Shown here piece after piece: positions 26,196 through 34,305 of a DNA stretch of 64,000 nt. Origin of the DNA: Saxibacter everestensis (GTDB taxonomy: Bacteria; Actinomycetota; Actinomycetes; Actinomycetales; Brevibacteriaceae). The DNA is taken from contig NZ_CP090958.1 of assembly GCF_025787225.1 (NCBI RefSeq), positions 1-64,000 of the forward strand, given 5' to 3'. The notes under the pieces are model-generated. The model made no database searches. It worked only from the letters and a program-made list of their open reading frames with translations, and had not been told where the DNA came from. Made by a program: the position numbers and the translations under genes. Position 1 is the first letter of the stretch; each line of letters opens with the position of its first letter.

Positions 26196-27253
26196 CCCCC
26201 GACGTTGAAAAAGCGGTCGCATCGCACGAGAGCTTCGTTCCCAGAAAGCTCGTGCACAGGCTATCGATCTCCGAGGTCCTGATGACCGACGCTCGCCGAA
26301 CAGGGCGGAACACCTACATCTGCGGGGCGCAATGGCCGCGCTGGCACGTCTTCTACGAGAATCGTCCGTTCGGTTTTGACACCGCGCTTATCGAGGAGAC
26401 GCTGCGCCAGGCAACGATTCTGGTATGTCACAAGTTCTACGATGTGCCGTTCGACTACCACTTTCTATTGCTTCGGATGCGGTTCGCCATTGGGCATCAG
26501 TGCGCCATGTCGCAGATCGAACCTGAGGAGCTTTCACTCAACCTCAGATTCGACCGGATTCGATATCAGGGGAAGCGATTATTCGCCTGCCGATCCCGCG
26601 CCCAGTTGAAGGCCCGTGGTCAGACGATCGGCTACGCGAGTGCGGACGCGAGGATAGTCACGCCGCCGGTTTACCAACGGATGCGCGGAGCCACGATGCC
26701 GGAACTGGACGTCTCCGTCGAAGGACGGGCAAAGGGGCGGGCCGACGGACGGGCCGACATCTCCGCCGAGGCCCGGGCCGGGGTCCGGGCAGACATCTCT
26801 GCCGAGGGACCGGCCGGGGTCCGGTTGGTTGGTGAGTTCCCGGATGACGGGGCCCCGGCTACCGGTCCGATTCCGGCCCCGGCAGTCGGAAAGACGTCAG
26901 CGTGGAACGTCTGCATCGGCCCGCCTACCTCAGCCTTCCACTGGCCCTTGCTGGTCGACACCAGCAATCCGGTCTTCTTCGATCATCCGCTGGACCATAC
27001 TCCGGGCATGCTGTTGCTTGAAAGCATGAGACAGGCTGTCCGACTGGCACTTGCTGATCCATCGGCGGACTTTGACTCGCTGGACGCGAAGTTCACTTCG
27101 TTCGTGGAAATCGGCCTTCCCGCGGATATCCGACTGGCGTCCGGTGCCGAGCTTCCGGAGCCTCGGTCGAGATTTCGGCTGTCGGTTGTGCAGGGCGACG
27201 CGGAATGCGTGGTGGCGGAAGTGACTGTCGCCGAGGATCACCCGGAAGCGTGA
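26189..27253 (+). CDS. AfsA-family gamma-butyrolactone biosynthesis protein
   Basis: AfsA condenses a beta-ketoacyl thioester with dihydroxyacetone phosphate, the committed step to gamma-butyrolactone signals. The 354 residues have two AfsA repeats. The first includes VHRLSISEVLMTDARRTG (22-39), AQWPRWH (47-53) and EETLRQATILVCHK (69-82). The second includes DTSNPVFFDHPLDHTPGM (257-274) and LLESMRQA (277-284). The 90-residue linker carries a 12-residue duplication (RADISAEARAGV / RADISAEGPAGV) from a 36-bp DNA repeat at 26750-26821. It is coupled to the oxidoreductase and ends 3 bp from the convergent receptor gene. Family call strong; exact product unknown. Confidence 0.9.
   Translation: MLTPDVEKAVASHESFVPRKLVHRLSISEVLMTDARRTGRNTYICGAQWPRWHVFYENRPFGFDTALIEETLRQATILVCHKFYDVPFDYHFLLLRMRFAIGHQCAMSQIEPEELSLNLRFDRIRYQGKRLFACRSRAQLKARGQTIGYASADARIVTPPVYQRMRGATMPELDVSVEGRAKGRADGRADISAEARAGVRADISAEGPAGVRLVGEFPDDGAPATGPIPAPAVGKTSAWNVCIGPPTSAFHWPLLVDTSNPVFFDHPLDHTPGMLLLESMRQAVRLALADPSADFDSLDAKFTSFVEIGLPADIRLASGAELPEPRSRFRLSVVQGDAECVVAEVTVAEDHPEA
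26750..26821 (+). repeat. 36-bp tandem duplication inside the afsA homologue
   Basis: Two adjacent in-frame 36-bp units (26750-26785 and 26786-26821) differ at a handful of positions and encode a 12-residue repeat in the interdomain linker. A partly related GGGC(C)GACGGAC run precedes them. It looks like recent slippage in a region without catalytic role. Confidence 0.8.
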
Positions 27254-27256
27254 TCC

Positions 27257-27838
27257 CTAAGTTTGCTGCCGTAGCAGAAAATCCCAGAGCTGGTCCACGC
27301 GTTGCAGCAGGTCGGCTCGCTCGGACAAGACGCCTGAGACAAGTTGGGCACCGGTGAAAGAAGAGACGATGAACCGCGCGAAGGCCTCGGTGTCCAAGTC
27401 AGATCGCAATTCACCTGCCGCGACTGCCTTTTCCGCAAAGGTCTGGCAAGTCGTTTGCCATTCTTCATATGGTTCCACCACGCGGACCGAGATAATCGAC
27501 GATTCAAGGGTGAGCTTGATTCCGGCCCGCATGATGACGCTCGTGAGCAGCAGCCGGGCAAACTCCCGCGTGATCTCCTGCAGGGCTGCCAATGGAGAGC
27601 CGTTTCGCTCCGCGGCATCGCGGGCGACCGTCATCGCCAGGGCATGCTGGGTCTCGATAACGGCCAGTGCCAGCTCTTCTTTGGACGAAAAGTGGAAGTA
27701 GAGTGCGCCCTTGGTCACCCCGGCCTCGTCGGTGATAGCCGACAGCGCCGCGTTGCCGTATCCCACCCGGTCGAAGACCAGCGCGGCACCCGCGATGATC
27801 TGCTCACGCGTGACAGTTGGTTGTCGTTTGCCCGCCAA
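27257..27838 (-). CDS. ScbR/ArpA-like TetR receptor for a butyrolactone-type signal
   Basis: 193 residues. The HTH (IIAGAALVFDRVGYGNAALSAITDEAGVTKGALYFHFSSKEELALAV) has the GVTKGALYFHF-SKEELA signature typical of gamma-butyrolactone receptors. The C-terminal domain keeps RAGIKLTLE and YEEWQTTCQTF, where the Trp matches the ligand-pocket Trp described for CprB/ArpA-type receptors. It lies between the afsA homologue (convergent, 3 bp) and the epimerase (divergent, about 105 bp). The expected role is to repress the epimerase and itself, and perhaps the oxidoreductase-afsA pair, until the ligand accumulates. Confidence 0.85.
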   Translation of the reverse strand: MAGKRQPTVTREQIIAGAALVFDRVGYGNAALSAITDEAGVTKGALYFHFSSKEELALAVIETQHALAMTVARDAAERNGSPLAALQEITREFARLLLTSVIMRAGIKLTLESSIISVRVVEPYEEWQTTCQTFAEKAVAAGELRSDLDTEAFARFIVSSFTGAQLVSGVLSERADLLQRVDQLWDFLLRQQT

Positions 27839-27878
27839 AGCGTCCTCTCCGCGAAAGAGCTCCGAGCGTCAACATCAA

Positions 27879-27911
27879 CGCCGGAATCGAATGCTTTAGT
27901 TTACTCCGGCG
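27879..27911. promoter_or_regulatory. Inverted repeat in the receptor/epimerase gap
   Basis: CGCCGGA (27879-27885) and TCCGGCG (27905-27911) are perfect inverse copies separated by 19 bp of AT-richer sequence. They sit in the shared promoter region of the divergent receptor and epimerase genes. A further CGGAA-C-TTCCG palindrome lies at 27920-27930. Either could be the receptor site. Confidence 0.4.
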
Positions 27912-27943
27912 AGCGGCGGCGGAACTTCCGAGGAACGATTCTG

Positions 27944-28879
27944 GTGACCGGCGGCAGTGGCTTCGTCGGCTCTGCGATAGTGCGGCAGTTGACGACGGAC
28001 GGGAACTGGCGTATCCGGCTGCTGGCTCGCGGCCGCGCGGATGATCCCCAGGCATCGGGCAAGCTGGACGATCCGCAGGTTTCGCAGGTAGTTGGTGACC
28101 TCGATGACGAGGTTTCACTGCATCAGGCATGCGCCGGTGTTGACTCGGTGATCCACGCTGCCTCCTACCTTGGCCCGGATGCCGAGCTGGCCGAACGCAC
28201 GAATCATTGCGGCACCCGCCGGCTGCTTGCTGCCTGTGCGGCCGCCGGCGTCGGGTCGGTGATCTACCTGAGCACGACCTCGGTCTACGGTTCCGGGCCG
28301 CACCGCGGTGCGGGCGAGAACGAGGCACCGGTGTCAGCCGAATCGGCAGTCAGCCGCAGCAAGGCGAAGGCGGAACGCCTGGTGCTCGGCTTGGGCGGCA
28401 CGGTGCTCAGGGCCGGGTTGACCTACGGAGCAGGCGACCGCTGGTGCCTTCCCGGGCTGGTCGAACTAACCCGCGGCATCGGTGGCCTGGTGGATGGCGG
28501 GCGGGCGTTGAGTTCGATCATCGACGTCGACCATCTCGGTTACCTTGCCGCGAGACTTGCCGGCAGTATGTCCGGCGTTCCGGAGGTGCTGCACGCTGCC
28601 TACCTTGAGCCGCGAACTATTCGTGAGATAGTCGCCCGGCTTGAGACCGACCTCGATCTGGGCCTCCCTCGCGGGGATCTGCGCTACCCGGTTGCCCTGC
28701 CGCTTGCCCGCCGAGCGGGATTCACGCCTCATCAGCTCGACCTGGTTTCGACGGATCACTTCTATGACGTCTCGGCGCTGAACTCGCGGCTTGGCCTGGC
28801 CGGATGCGGTGAGTTTTCCGGACACGGTTTTTCGCTCAGTCCTACTGCGCTCTCCTGGTATCGGGAGGTGCTGCCGTGA
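27944..28879 (+). CDS. NAD-dependent epimerase/dehydratase of the butyrolactone cassette
   Basis: About 311 residues of the extended SDR family. TGGSGFVGSAIV is the NAD-binding GxxGxxG, followed by GDLDD, VIHAAS and VIYLSTTSVYGSG. The catalytic Tyr of YxxxK appears lost: the motif reads VSRSKAKAE, with Lys kept and Val at the Tyr position. Related epimerase-like genes (ScbB, JadW2, MmfH types) accompany AfsA in Streptomyces and reduce or modify the side-chain keto group. The start is unclear: GTG 27944 has GAGGAA 10 nt upstream but begins within the first beta strand, while the open frame extends back into the receptor gene. The gene is divergent from the receptor. Confidence 0.8.
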   Translation: MTGGSGFVGSAIVRQLTTDGNWRIRLLARGRADDPQASGKLDDPQVSQVVGDLDDEVSLHQACAGVDSVIHAASYLGPDAELAERTNHCGTRRLLAACAAAGVGSVIYLSTTSVYGSGPHRGAGENEAPVSAESAVSRSKAKAERLVLGLGGTVLRAGLTYGAGDRWCLPGLVELTRGIGGLVDGGRALSSIIDVDHLGYLAARLAGSMSGVPEVLHAAYLEPRTIREIVARLETDLDLGLPRGDLRYPVALPLARRAGFTPHQLDLVSTDHFYDVSALNSRLGLAGCGEFSGHGFSLSPTALSWYREVLP

Positions 28880-28891
28880 CGGTGTCGGCGA

Positions 28892-29209
28892 TCAGCGTCG
28901 ACGGGACTTCTTATGCGTCTGCATTCCTTCGACACTGACCGTCTCGCCGGCCTCGCCCAGGTCTTTCCGCCCGGCAGGCTCCGGGAGCGCGGTGAAGCCT
29001 TCGGTCAGCAGTTCGAGCGCGTCCACTGCGATGGCATCGGCGAGCCGCTCCACTGATTTAAGTGTCAGGTTGCGCTCGCCGCGTTCCACGCCGCCCATGT
29101 ATGTCCGGTGCACTCCCAAAACGTCAGCGAACTGCTCCTGACTGAGGCCCCTGGCTTCGCGATGTGTCCTGAGATTGCGACCGAGCGTCTTCTGCAGGTC
29201 GCCTTCCAT
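28892..29209 (-). CDS. Small XRE-family regulator resembling restriction-modification controller proteins
   Basis: 105 residues, with an HTH filling residues 8-70: LGRNLRTHREARGLSQEQFADVLGVHRTYMGGVERGERNLTLKSVERLAD. The recognition region (GVHRTYMGGVERGERN) is very like C proteins of restriction-modification systems, but no methylase or nuclease adjoins. The C-terminal 35 residues are charged and unstructured. It is convergent with the epimerase gene (12-bp gap), and a nested 30-bp dyad lies 22 bp upstream of its start, consistent with autoregulation. Confidence 0.8.
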   Translation of the reverse strand: MEGDLQKTLGRNLRTHREARGLSQEQFADVLGVHRTYMGGVERGERNLTLKSVERLADAIAVDALELLTEGFTALPEPAGRKDLGEAGETVSVEGMQTHKKSRRR

Positions 29210-29230
29210 ACCTTCCAGAATCTGTTCTTG

Positions 29231-29260
29231 CTACTTGTCAGTCTACAGACTTATGAGTAG
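29231..29260. promoter_or_regulatory. Nested dyad operator upstream of the small XRE gene
   Basis: AGTCT-AC-AGACT (29240-29251) is centred inside a second dyad CTACT...AGTAG (29231-29235 and 29256-29260), both symmetric about 29245.5. C-protein operators are built from GACT/AGTC half-sites, which these resemble. It lies 22 bp before the XRE start. Confidence 0.6.
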
Positions 29261-29387
29261 CATTAGGCAAAAGTGAGTTCGATCACAGCAAAAGTGCTTC
29301 GGAATTAGCTCAGTTTTCCGCGGCTCCGATTGCCAGGACCGAGCTCAAGGACCATCGGTCCGTCCGCTCGTTCAAAGGAGAATCAGT

Positions 29388-30428
29388 GTGAAACTTGTTC
29401 AGGTTGGTCTTGGAGCCTGGGGCGCTTCGTGGCTGTCCGTGGTTGACCGAAGCCCCAGGTGGGACCTCGCGGGCTTGGTCGACATCGATAGCGAAGCCGC
29501 TCGCGCCGCGGGTGAGCGGTATGGTGTGCCCTCGGGCACGCGACTCGCTGATGCGCTGGCCGAAGACGTGGACGCCGTGCTGGTGATTGTTCCGCCCGAG
29601 TTCCACGCCGATGTCGCGGTCGAGGCAATGGCTGCGGGCAAACATGTTCTGATCGAGAAGCCACTGGCGCATTCGTATCCTGACGGCCTCCGGATAGTCG
29701 AGGCAGCTCGCACCTCGGGTGTCACCGCAATGGTCTCGCAGAACTATAGGTTCAGCCGGGCGGCCCGTACTGTGCAGCGTCTGGTCCGTGAGGACGTCAT
29801 CGGGCGGGTGCGACAGGTGTTCATCGACTATCACAAGAATCCGCCGTTTGAGGGCTTCCGGCTCGTCATGGATGAGCCCTTGATCGTCGACGCGATGGTG
29901 CACCACCTGGATCAGATGCGCGGCATCCTTGGCATCGAGCCGGCGCTGGTCCGGGCTCGGTCCTGGAACCCGGCATGGTCCCGGTTCACCGGAAACTCAT
30001 CGGCAGTTGTCGATGTGCGAACGGCGGACGGCGCCACGATTGCCTACTCAGGATCCTGGAGCAGTCTCGGTCCGCAGACGAGTTGGGACGGAGACTGGAA
30101 CATCCAGGGCGACAAGGGTGCCATCATCTGGCGGAACAACTCGATCGAGATCCACTTCGCGTCGCTGTTCGACACCGTATTCCTGCCCGGAGCGCGAGAG
30201 GAGTCCGGCGTACTGCACGTCGACCTCGATGTCGTCGAGGCGGAGGACAGACCGGGCACGCTTGCCGCCTTCGCGGATTCCATCGTCGATGGCACAGCGC
30301 CGGAAACCGACGTGGAAGACAACCTGAAGAGCCTCAGCCTGGTGCAGGCGACAGTTGAATCAGCCCGAAACCACGGTGCCGCGGCGCAGCCGAAGTACAC
30401 CGAAGCCAAGGCAGGGGTGCCGTCGTGA
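29388..30428 (+). CDS. Gfo/Idh/MocA-family sugar dehydrogenase
   Basis: 346 residues with GLGAWGASW (NAD(P) binding), the intact EKP motif (HVLIEKPLAHS), and GFRLVMDEPLIVDAMVHHLDQMRGIL containing the catalytic D-x-x-x-H-type residues. Such enzymes oxidise sugars, inositols or their acids. GTG start preceded by AAAGGAGAATCA. It opens the ABC-uptake operon and overlaps the permease start by GTGA, so it should act on the imported sugar. Unlike the Gfo/Idh protein at 24912, its EKP motif is intact. Confidence 0.9.
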   Translation: MKLVQVGLGAWGASWLSVVDRSPRWDLAGLVDIDSEAARAAGERYGVPSGTRLADALAEDVDAVLVIVPPEFHADVAVEAMAAGKHVLIEKPLAHSYPDGLRIVEAARTSGVTAMVSQNYRFSRAARTVQRLVREDVIGRVRQVFIDYHKNPPFEGFRLVMDEPLIVDAMVHHLDQMRGILGIEPALVRARSWNPAWSRFTGNSSAVVDVRTADGATIAYSGSWSSLGPQTSWDGDWNIQGDKGAIIWRNNSIEIHFASLFDTVFLPGAREESGVLHVDLDVVEAEDRPGTLAAFADSIVDGTAPETDVEDNLKSLSLVQATVESARNHGAAAQPKYTEAKAGVPS

Positions 30429-31546
30429 TCACCCGGACGTCATCCAGTGTTACGCGTGCCCTCGGCAGACTCGCCGGGGATCAGGGACTTCTGTTCGTGG
30501 TCCTGGGATTCGGCATCTTGCTGGCGATTTTGTCGCCGGTATTCCTTACCCCGGCGAACATCATCAATCTGCTGTATCAGTCCACGATCCTGGGCGTGTT
30601 CGCAATCGGAATGACTTTCGTCATCCTGACGGCGGGCATAGATGTCTCGGTGGGGGCAATCGCCGCGCTGACCTCGGTGCTCTCCATGGGCGCCGTCGTC
30701 CGTATGGGATTGCCCTGGGAACTCGGGATAGCTGCCGGTCTGCTGATCGGCGCGCTGTGCGGGGCGGTCAACGGGGTGATGGTGACGGTGCTCGGCATCT
30801 CGCCCCTGATCGCGACCCTTGCGACGCTGAGCGCCGGAGCGGGCGTGGCCTTTGCCTACTCGGACGGTGGAAACATTACGCCGGTGCCTGACCTTCTGGT
30901 GACAGTGGTGAACGCGAAGATCGCCGGAATTCCGATTCTGATTCCGGCCGTGCTGCTGCTCGCCGTACTGGTGCACTTCGTACTCACCCGAACGGTCTTC
31001 GGCCGATCGGTGTACGCGGTCGGCGGCAATCCGGAGGCGGCGCTGCTGGCCGGCATTCGAGTGCAACGCGTCCGGCTGAGCTGTTACGTCATCTGCGGCC
31101 TGACCGCGGCTCTTGCCGGCTTGATGCTGACCGGGAGGCTGGCTTCCGGAAGTCCCCGGGCCGGCGAAGGCATCGAGCTGACAGTGATCGCGGCCGTCGT
31201 CATCGGTGGCACGAGCCTGTTCGGCGGGCAGGGAAATATCAGGGGAACGCTGCTCGGTGTGCTGCTGATTTCAATGGTGACCAACGCCGTGAACCTGCTT
31301 GGCATCCCGTCGTCCTGGGACAAGATCGTGCAGGGACTGGTCATCTTCCTGGCCGCAGCACTGGATGTCTATCGACACAAGTACGTGCAGAAGAAACTTT
31401 CGCGGGCGGCCAAGCCCCCGCCGGCTCCGGCAACTGCACCGGAGGCACATGCGGCCTCGGAATCCGCATCGCATGGCGTCGACGTCGACGCAACCGAAAT
31501 GGCACATGCCGCCGCTAGGGACACTCACAAGGAGACGAAGTCATGA
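30425..31546 (+). CDS. Sugar ABC transporter permease (RbsC-like)
   Basis: 373 residues of the carbohydrate-uptake transporter-2 (BPD_transp_2) family, with eight to ten hydrophobic helices between residues 20 and 320 and the family stretches ITAGIDVSVGAIAALTS and GGNPEAALLAGI-RV. A 50-residue Pro/Ala/His-rich cytoplasmic tail after VYRHKYVQKKLS is longer than in ordinary RbsC proteins. It overlaps the dehydrogenase upstream and the binding protein downstream by 4 nt each. Confidence 0.93.
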   Translation: MITRTSSSVTRALGRLAGDQGLLFVVLGFGILLAILSPVFLTPANIINLLYQSTILGVFAIGMTFVILTAGIDVSVGAIAALTSVLSMGAVVRMGLPWELGIAAGLLIGALCGAVNGVMVTVLGISPLIATLATLSAGAGVAFAYSDGGNITPVPDLLVTVVNAKIAGIPILIPAVLLLAVLVHFVLTRTVFGRSVYAVGGNPEAALLAGIRVQRVRLSCYVICGLTAALAGLMLTGRLASGSPRAGEGIELTVIAAVVIGGTSLFGGQGNIRGTLLGVLLISMVTNAVNLLGIPSSWDKIVQGLVIFLAAALDVYRHKYVQKKLSRAAKPPPAPATAPEAHAASESASHGVDVDATEMAHAAARDTHKETKS

Positions 31547-32511
31547 GAAGAATACGATGGGCCGTTGCCGCGCTCGCCGCCGTAACCCTGAGCCTGACCG
31601 GATGTGCTGCCGCCGGCTCGGACGCCGACGGCAAGCCCAAGATCGCGGTACTGCTTTACAGCCAGCAGTTCGAGTTCATGGTCGCGCTGGCCGACGGAAT
31701 CAAGCAAAAGGCCGACGAACTTGGTGTCGAGGTCACTGTGTTGGACGCCCAGGGGGATTCCTCAACCCAAATCAGCCAGATCCAGGACCAGCTGGCGAAG
31801 AACGTGGACGCAATCCTGCTCTCCCCGAACAACTCCGAGGAACTGGTTCCGGGCGTGAAGATGATCCACGACGCCGATAAGAAGGTCGTCACGGTCGACT
31901 CCGTCGTCGCGGGGGACATTGCCGACGCAGCCGTGGCCTTCAACAACGAAGCGGCGGGGAAGATGGGCGCGGAACACCTCGCCAAGCTGATCGGTGAAGA
32001 GGGGAAGGTCCTTGAGTTCCAAGGCGCCAAGGGCGCCTACCACGCCTCGTTGCGCGGCAAGGGCTTCCACGAAGGGATAGCCGAATTCCCGAAGGTGGCA
32101 ATCGACGGTCGCGACTCCGAATGGGCCGCCGACAAGGCGCTCGCAATCACGGTTGACGCCCTCACAGCCGATCCGCAGATCAAGGGACTGTTCAGCCACA
32201 ACGATGAGATGGTCCGCGGGATCGTCTCCGGTCTGAAGCAGATCGGCAGGACGGCTCCCGCAGATGACCCCGACCACACGCCCGTCGTCGGCGTCGATGG
32301 AACACCGTTGGCCCTGCAAAGGATCAGGGACGGGTCAGAGGCCGCAACTGTCGATCAGGACCCGTACGTGATGGGTTCACTTGCCTTGCAGACGGTCGTC
32401 GATCTGCTCGACGACAAGGAGGTGGAGAAGCTGCAGCTCACCGAGCCGAAGCTGATCACGAAGGACAACGTCGATGACGCGAAGCTCTGGGGCAACGTCT
32501 TCAAGAGCTAG
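31543..32511 (+). CDS. Sugar ABC transporter substrate-binding lipoprotein
   Basis: 322 residues with a lipoprotein signal (MRRIRWAVAALAAVTLSLTGC, lipobox LTGC) and a periplasmic-binding-protein type I (RbsB-like) mature domain: KIAVLLYSQQFEFMVALADGIKQ, then AILLSPNNSEELVPGVK and VDGTPLALQRIRDG. It binds the sugar for the RbsC-like permease. ATGA overlap with the permease gene shows translational coupling. Ligand specificity cannot be read by eye. Confidence 0.92.
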   Translation: MRRIRWAVAALAAVTLSLTGCAAAGSDADGKPKIAVLLYSQQFEFMVALADGIKQKADELGVEVTVLDAQGDSSTQISQIQDQLAKNVDAILLSPNNSEELVPGVKMIHDADKKVVTVDSVVAGDIADAAVAFNNEAAGKMGAEHLAKLIGEEGKVLEFQGAKGAYHASLRGKGFHEGIAEFPKVAIDGRDSEWAADKALAITVDALTADPQIKGLFSHNDEMVRGIVSGLKQIGRTAPADDPDHTPVVGVDGTPLALQRIRDGSEAATVDQDPYVMGSLALQTVVDLLDDKEVEKLQLTEPKLITKDNVDDAKLWGNVFKS

Positions 32512-32576
32512 GCATTCCAACATCGGCCCACCCGAACACAAGCTCATTACAAACCAGCAACCGGAGGTTTTAGATC

Positions 32577-33428
32577 ATGACGCGGTTCAAGTATTCGTAC
32601 AACGCCATTGTGTACTACCAAGAAGACATCGCCCGCGGAATCGAGCGGGTCGCGAAATTCGGCTACGACGCAATCGAGCTCGTCGGTGAACCAGCGCAGC
32701 ACGATCCCGGAAGAATCCGCTCGCTTACCGCGAATAACGGCGTCACGGTGAGTTCAATCTGCAGCATCTGGTCCGGCGCCGAGCGGGATCTGGTGCACCC
32801 GGATGCAACAAACCGGCAATCAGCGGTGGACTACGGCAAGGCCGTCGTCGACTTCGCGGCCGAGGTCGGCGCGTCGACTGTGATTGTCGGACCTTCGCCG
32901 GTCGGCAAGGTCGCCGCGCTCGCCGACCCCGAACAGGAGTGGGCATGGGCAGTCGAAAACGTTGCCGCCATCGGCGAGCATGCCGCAGGCGTCGGGGTTG
33001 AGATCACCCTGGAGCCATGGAATCGTTACGAAACCTACTTCCTTAATCGGTTGGAGCAGGCGGTTTCCCTGGTGGAGGAGACCGGGCTGGCCAATGCCGG
33101 TGTGCATGGGGATCTGTTCCACATGAACATCGAGGAACTGTCGATTCCGCAGGCATTCCGGCGTGCAGGGAGCCTGGTCAATCACGTTCACCTGGCCGAC
33201 TCCACCCGCGCTGCGCCGGGCACCGGGCACATCGACTTCGCTGCCGTGCTCAAGGCGCTGGACGAGATCGGGTTTTCCGGTCACCTGACCTTCGAACTGC
33301 TGCCCGCCGCATCGGACCCATTTGCGATGATGGCCCGCGGCGGCCATCTCGAGTTCCTCGATCCCTACACCGAACAGTCGATCGAGCGGCTCAAGGACGT
33401 GGAGAAGGAGTTGTGGCCAGATGCTTGA
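32577..33428 (+). CDS. Sugar isomerase/epimerase, AP-endonuclease-2-type TIM barrel (first of two)
   Basis: 283 residues of the xylose-isomerase-like TIM-barrel family (IolE/IolI, hydroxypyruvate isomerase, D-tagatose 3-epimerase). Metal-site stretches are visible: ITLEPWNRYETYFLN (Glu), GVHGDLFHMNIEE (Asp-His), NHVHLADSTRAAPGTGHIDF (His) and LTFELLP (Glu). CCGGAGG precedes the ATG. It probably interconverts the product of the dehydrogenase. The paralogue begins 8 nt before its stop. Confidence 0.87.
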   Translation: MTRFKYSYNAIVYYQEDIARGIERVAKFGYDAIELVGEPAQHDPGRIRSLTANNGVTVSSICSIWSGAERDLVHPDATNRQSAVDYGKAVVDFAAEVGASTVIVGPSPVGKVAALADPEQEWAWAVENVAAIGEHAAGVGVEITLEPWNRYETYFLNRLEQAVSLVEETGLANAGVHGDLFHMNIEELSIPQAFRRAGSLVNHVHLADSTRAAPGTGHIDFAAVLKALDEIGFSGHLTFELLPAASDPFAMMARGGHLEFLDPYTEQSIERLKDVEKELWPDA

Positions 33429-34305
33429 TCACGCTGCTGCCAACCGGCAATGGGGAGGAAATCAGCTGGGTATCAGCTCCTTCATCCTGGCCTCACCGTT
33501 CTCCGATCAGGACGTCGATCAGTTCGACTACGCCCTAAAACTCGGTTACGACCTGTTCGAGGTCTGCATCGAAGACACCAACCTGGTCAGTTCGCAGGCG
33601 CTGAATTCCGCCGCGGAACGCACCGGACTGGCGATCTCGATTTGCGGCGCGTTCGGGCCGGAGCGCGATGTTTCGCATGAAGACTTCGCTAACAGGAGGG
33701 AAGGCATCGGGTACCTGAAGCACTGCGTCGATGTCGCAGCGGAAGTTGGCTCGCCGCACGTCGCCGGCCCGATGTATTCGGCGACAGGCAAGGCCCGGCT
33801 GTTGTCCCCGGCCGAACGTGCCGAACAACGTGCGCAGGCTGTGGACAGTCTCCGTGAGGCTGCGGACTACGCGGGCGAGCGCGGCGTACGGCTGGCCATC
33901 GAGCCGCTGAACCGGTTCGAAACCGACCTGGTCAACACCGTCGAGCAGGGGCTTGAGCTGTGCTCGTTAATTGATCGGGAGAACGTCGGCTTGATGCTGG
34001 ATACCTTCCATATGAACATCGAAGAGAAGGCGCCGGGTGCTGCTATCCGGCTCGCCGGGGATAAGGTCTTCCACTTCCAGGTCTCAGAGAATGATCGCGG
34101 TACCCCAGGGTCCGGAAATGTGGCCTGGGCCGACGTGTTCTCTGCGCTCCGCGATATCAACTATCGTGGCGCGATTGTGGTCGAATCCTTCCTGCCGACA
34201 GTTGCCGAAATCGCCCGGGCGGTATCTTTATGGCGACCAGTTGCCGGCTCGATGGACGAACTCGCGCGCGAAGGTCTCGCATTCATTCAGGCGAGCGTTC
34301 GATGA
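33421..34305 (+). CDS. Sugar isomerase/epimerase, AP-endonuclease-2-type TIM barrel (second of two)
   Basis: 294 residues, a paralogue of the preceding gene with the same metal-site pattern: LAIEPLNRFETDLVNT, GLMLDTFHMNIEEKAPG, VFHFQVSENDRGTPGSGNV and IVVESFLP. This set is close to D-psicose/D-tagatose 3-epimerases and IolO-like enzymes. AAGGAG lies 10 nt before the ATG, and its stop overlaps the ATPase start by ATGA. Two coupled isomerases plus one dehydrogenase suggest a rare ketose or polyol pathway (inference). Confidence 0.87.
   Translation: MLDHAAANRQWGGNQLGISSFILASPFSDQDVDQFDYALKLGYDLFEVCIEDTNLVSSQALNSAAERTGLAISICGAFGPERDVSHEDFANRREGIGYLKHCVDVAAEVGSPHVAGPMYSATGKARLLSPAERAEQRAQAVDSLREAADYAGERGVRLAIEPLNRFETDLVNTVEQGLELCSLIDRENVGLMLDTFHMNIEEKAPGAAIRLAGDKVFHFQVSENDRGTPGSGNVAWADVFSALRDINYRGAIVVESFLPTVAEIARAVSLWRPVAGSMDELAREGLAFIQASVR

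Noticed and set aside
27344-27943. 200-codon upstream extension of the epimerase frame
   Set aside because: It is antisense to the TetR receptor, which has clear HTH and ligand-domain motifs. The epimerase fold begins at about 27935.
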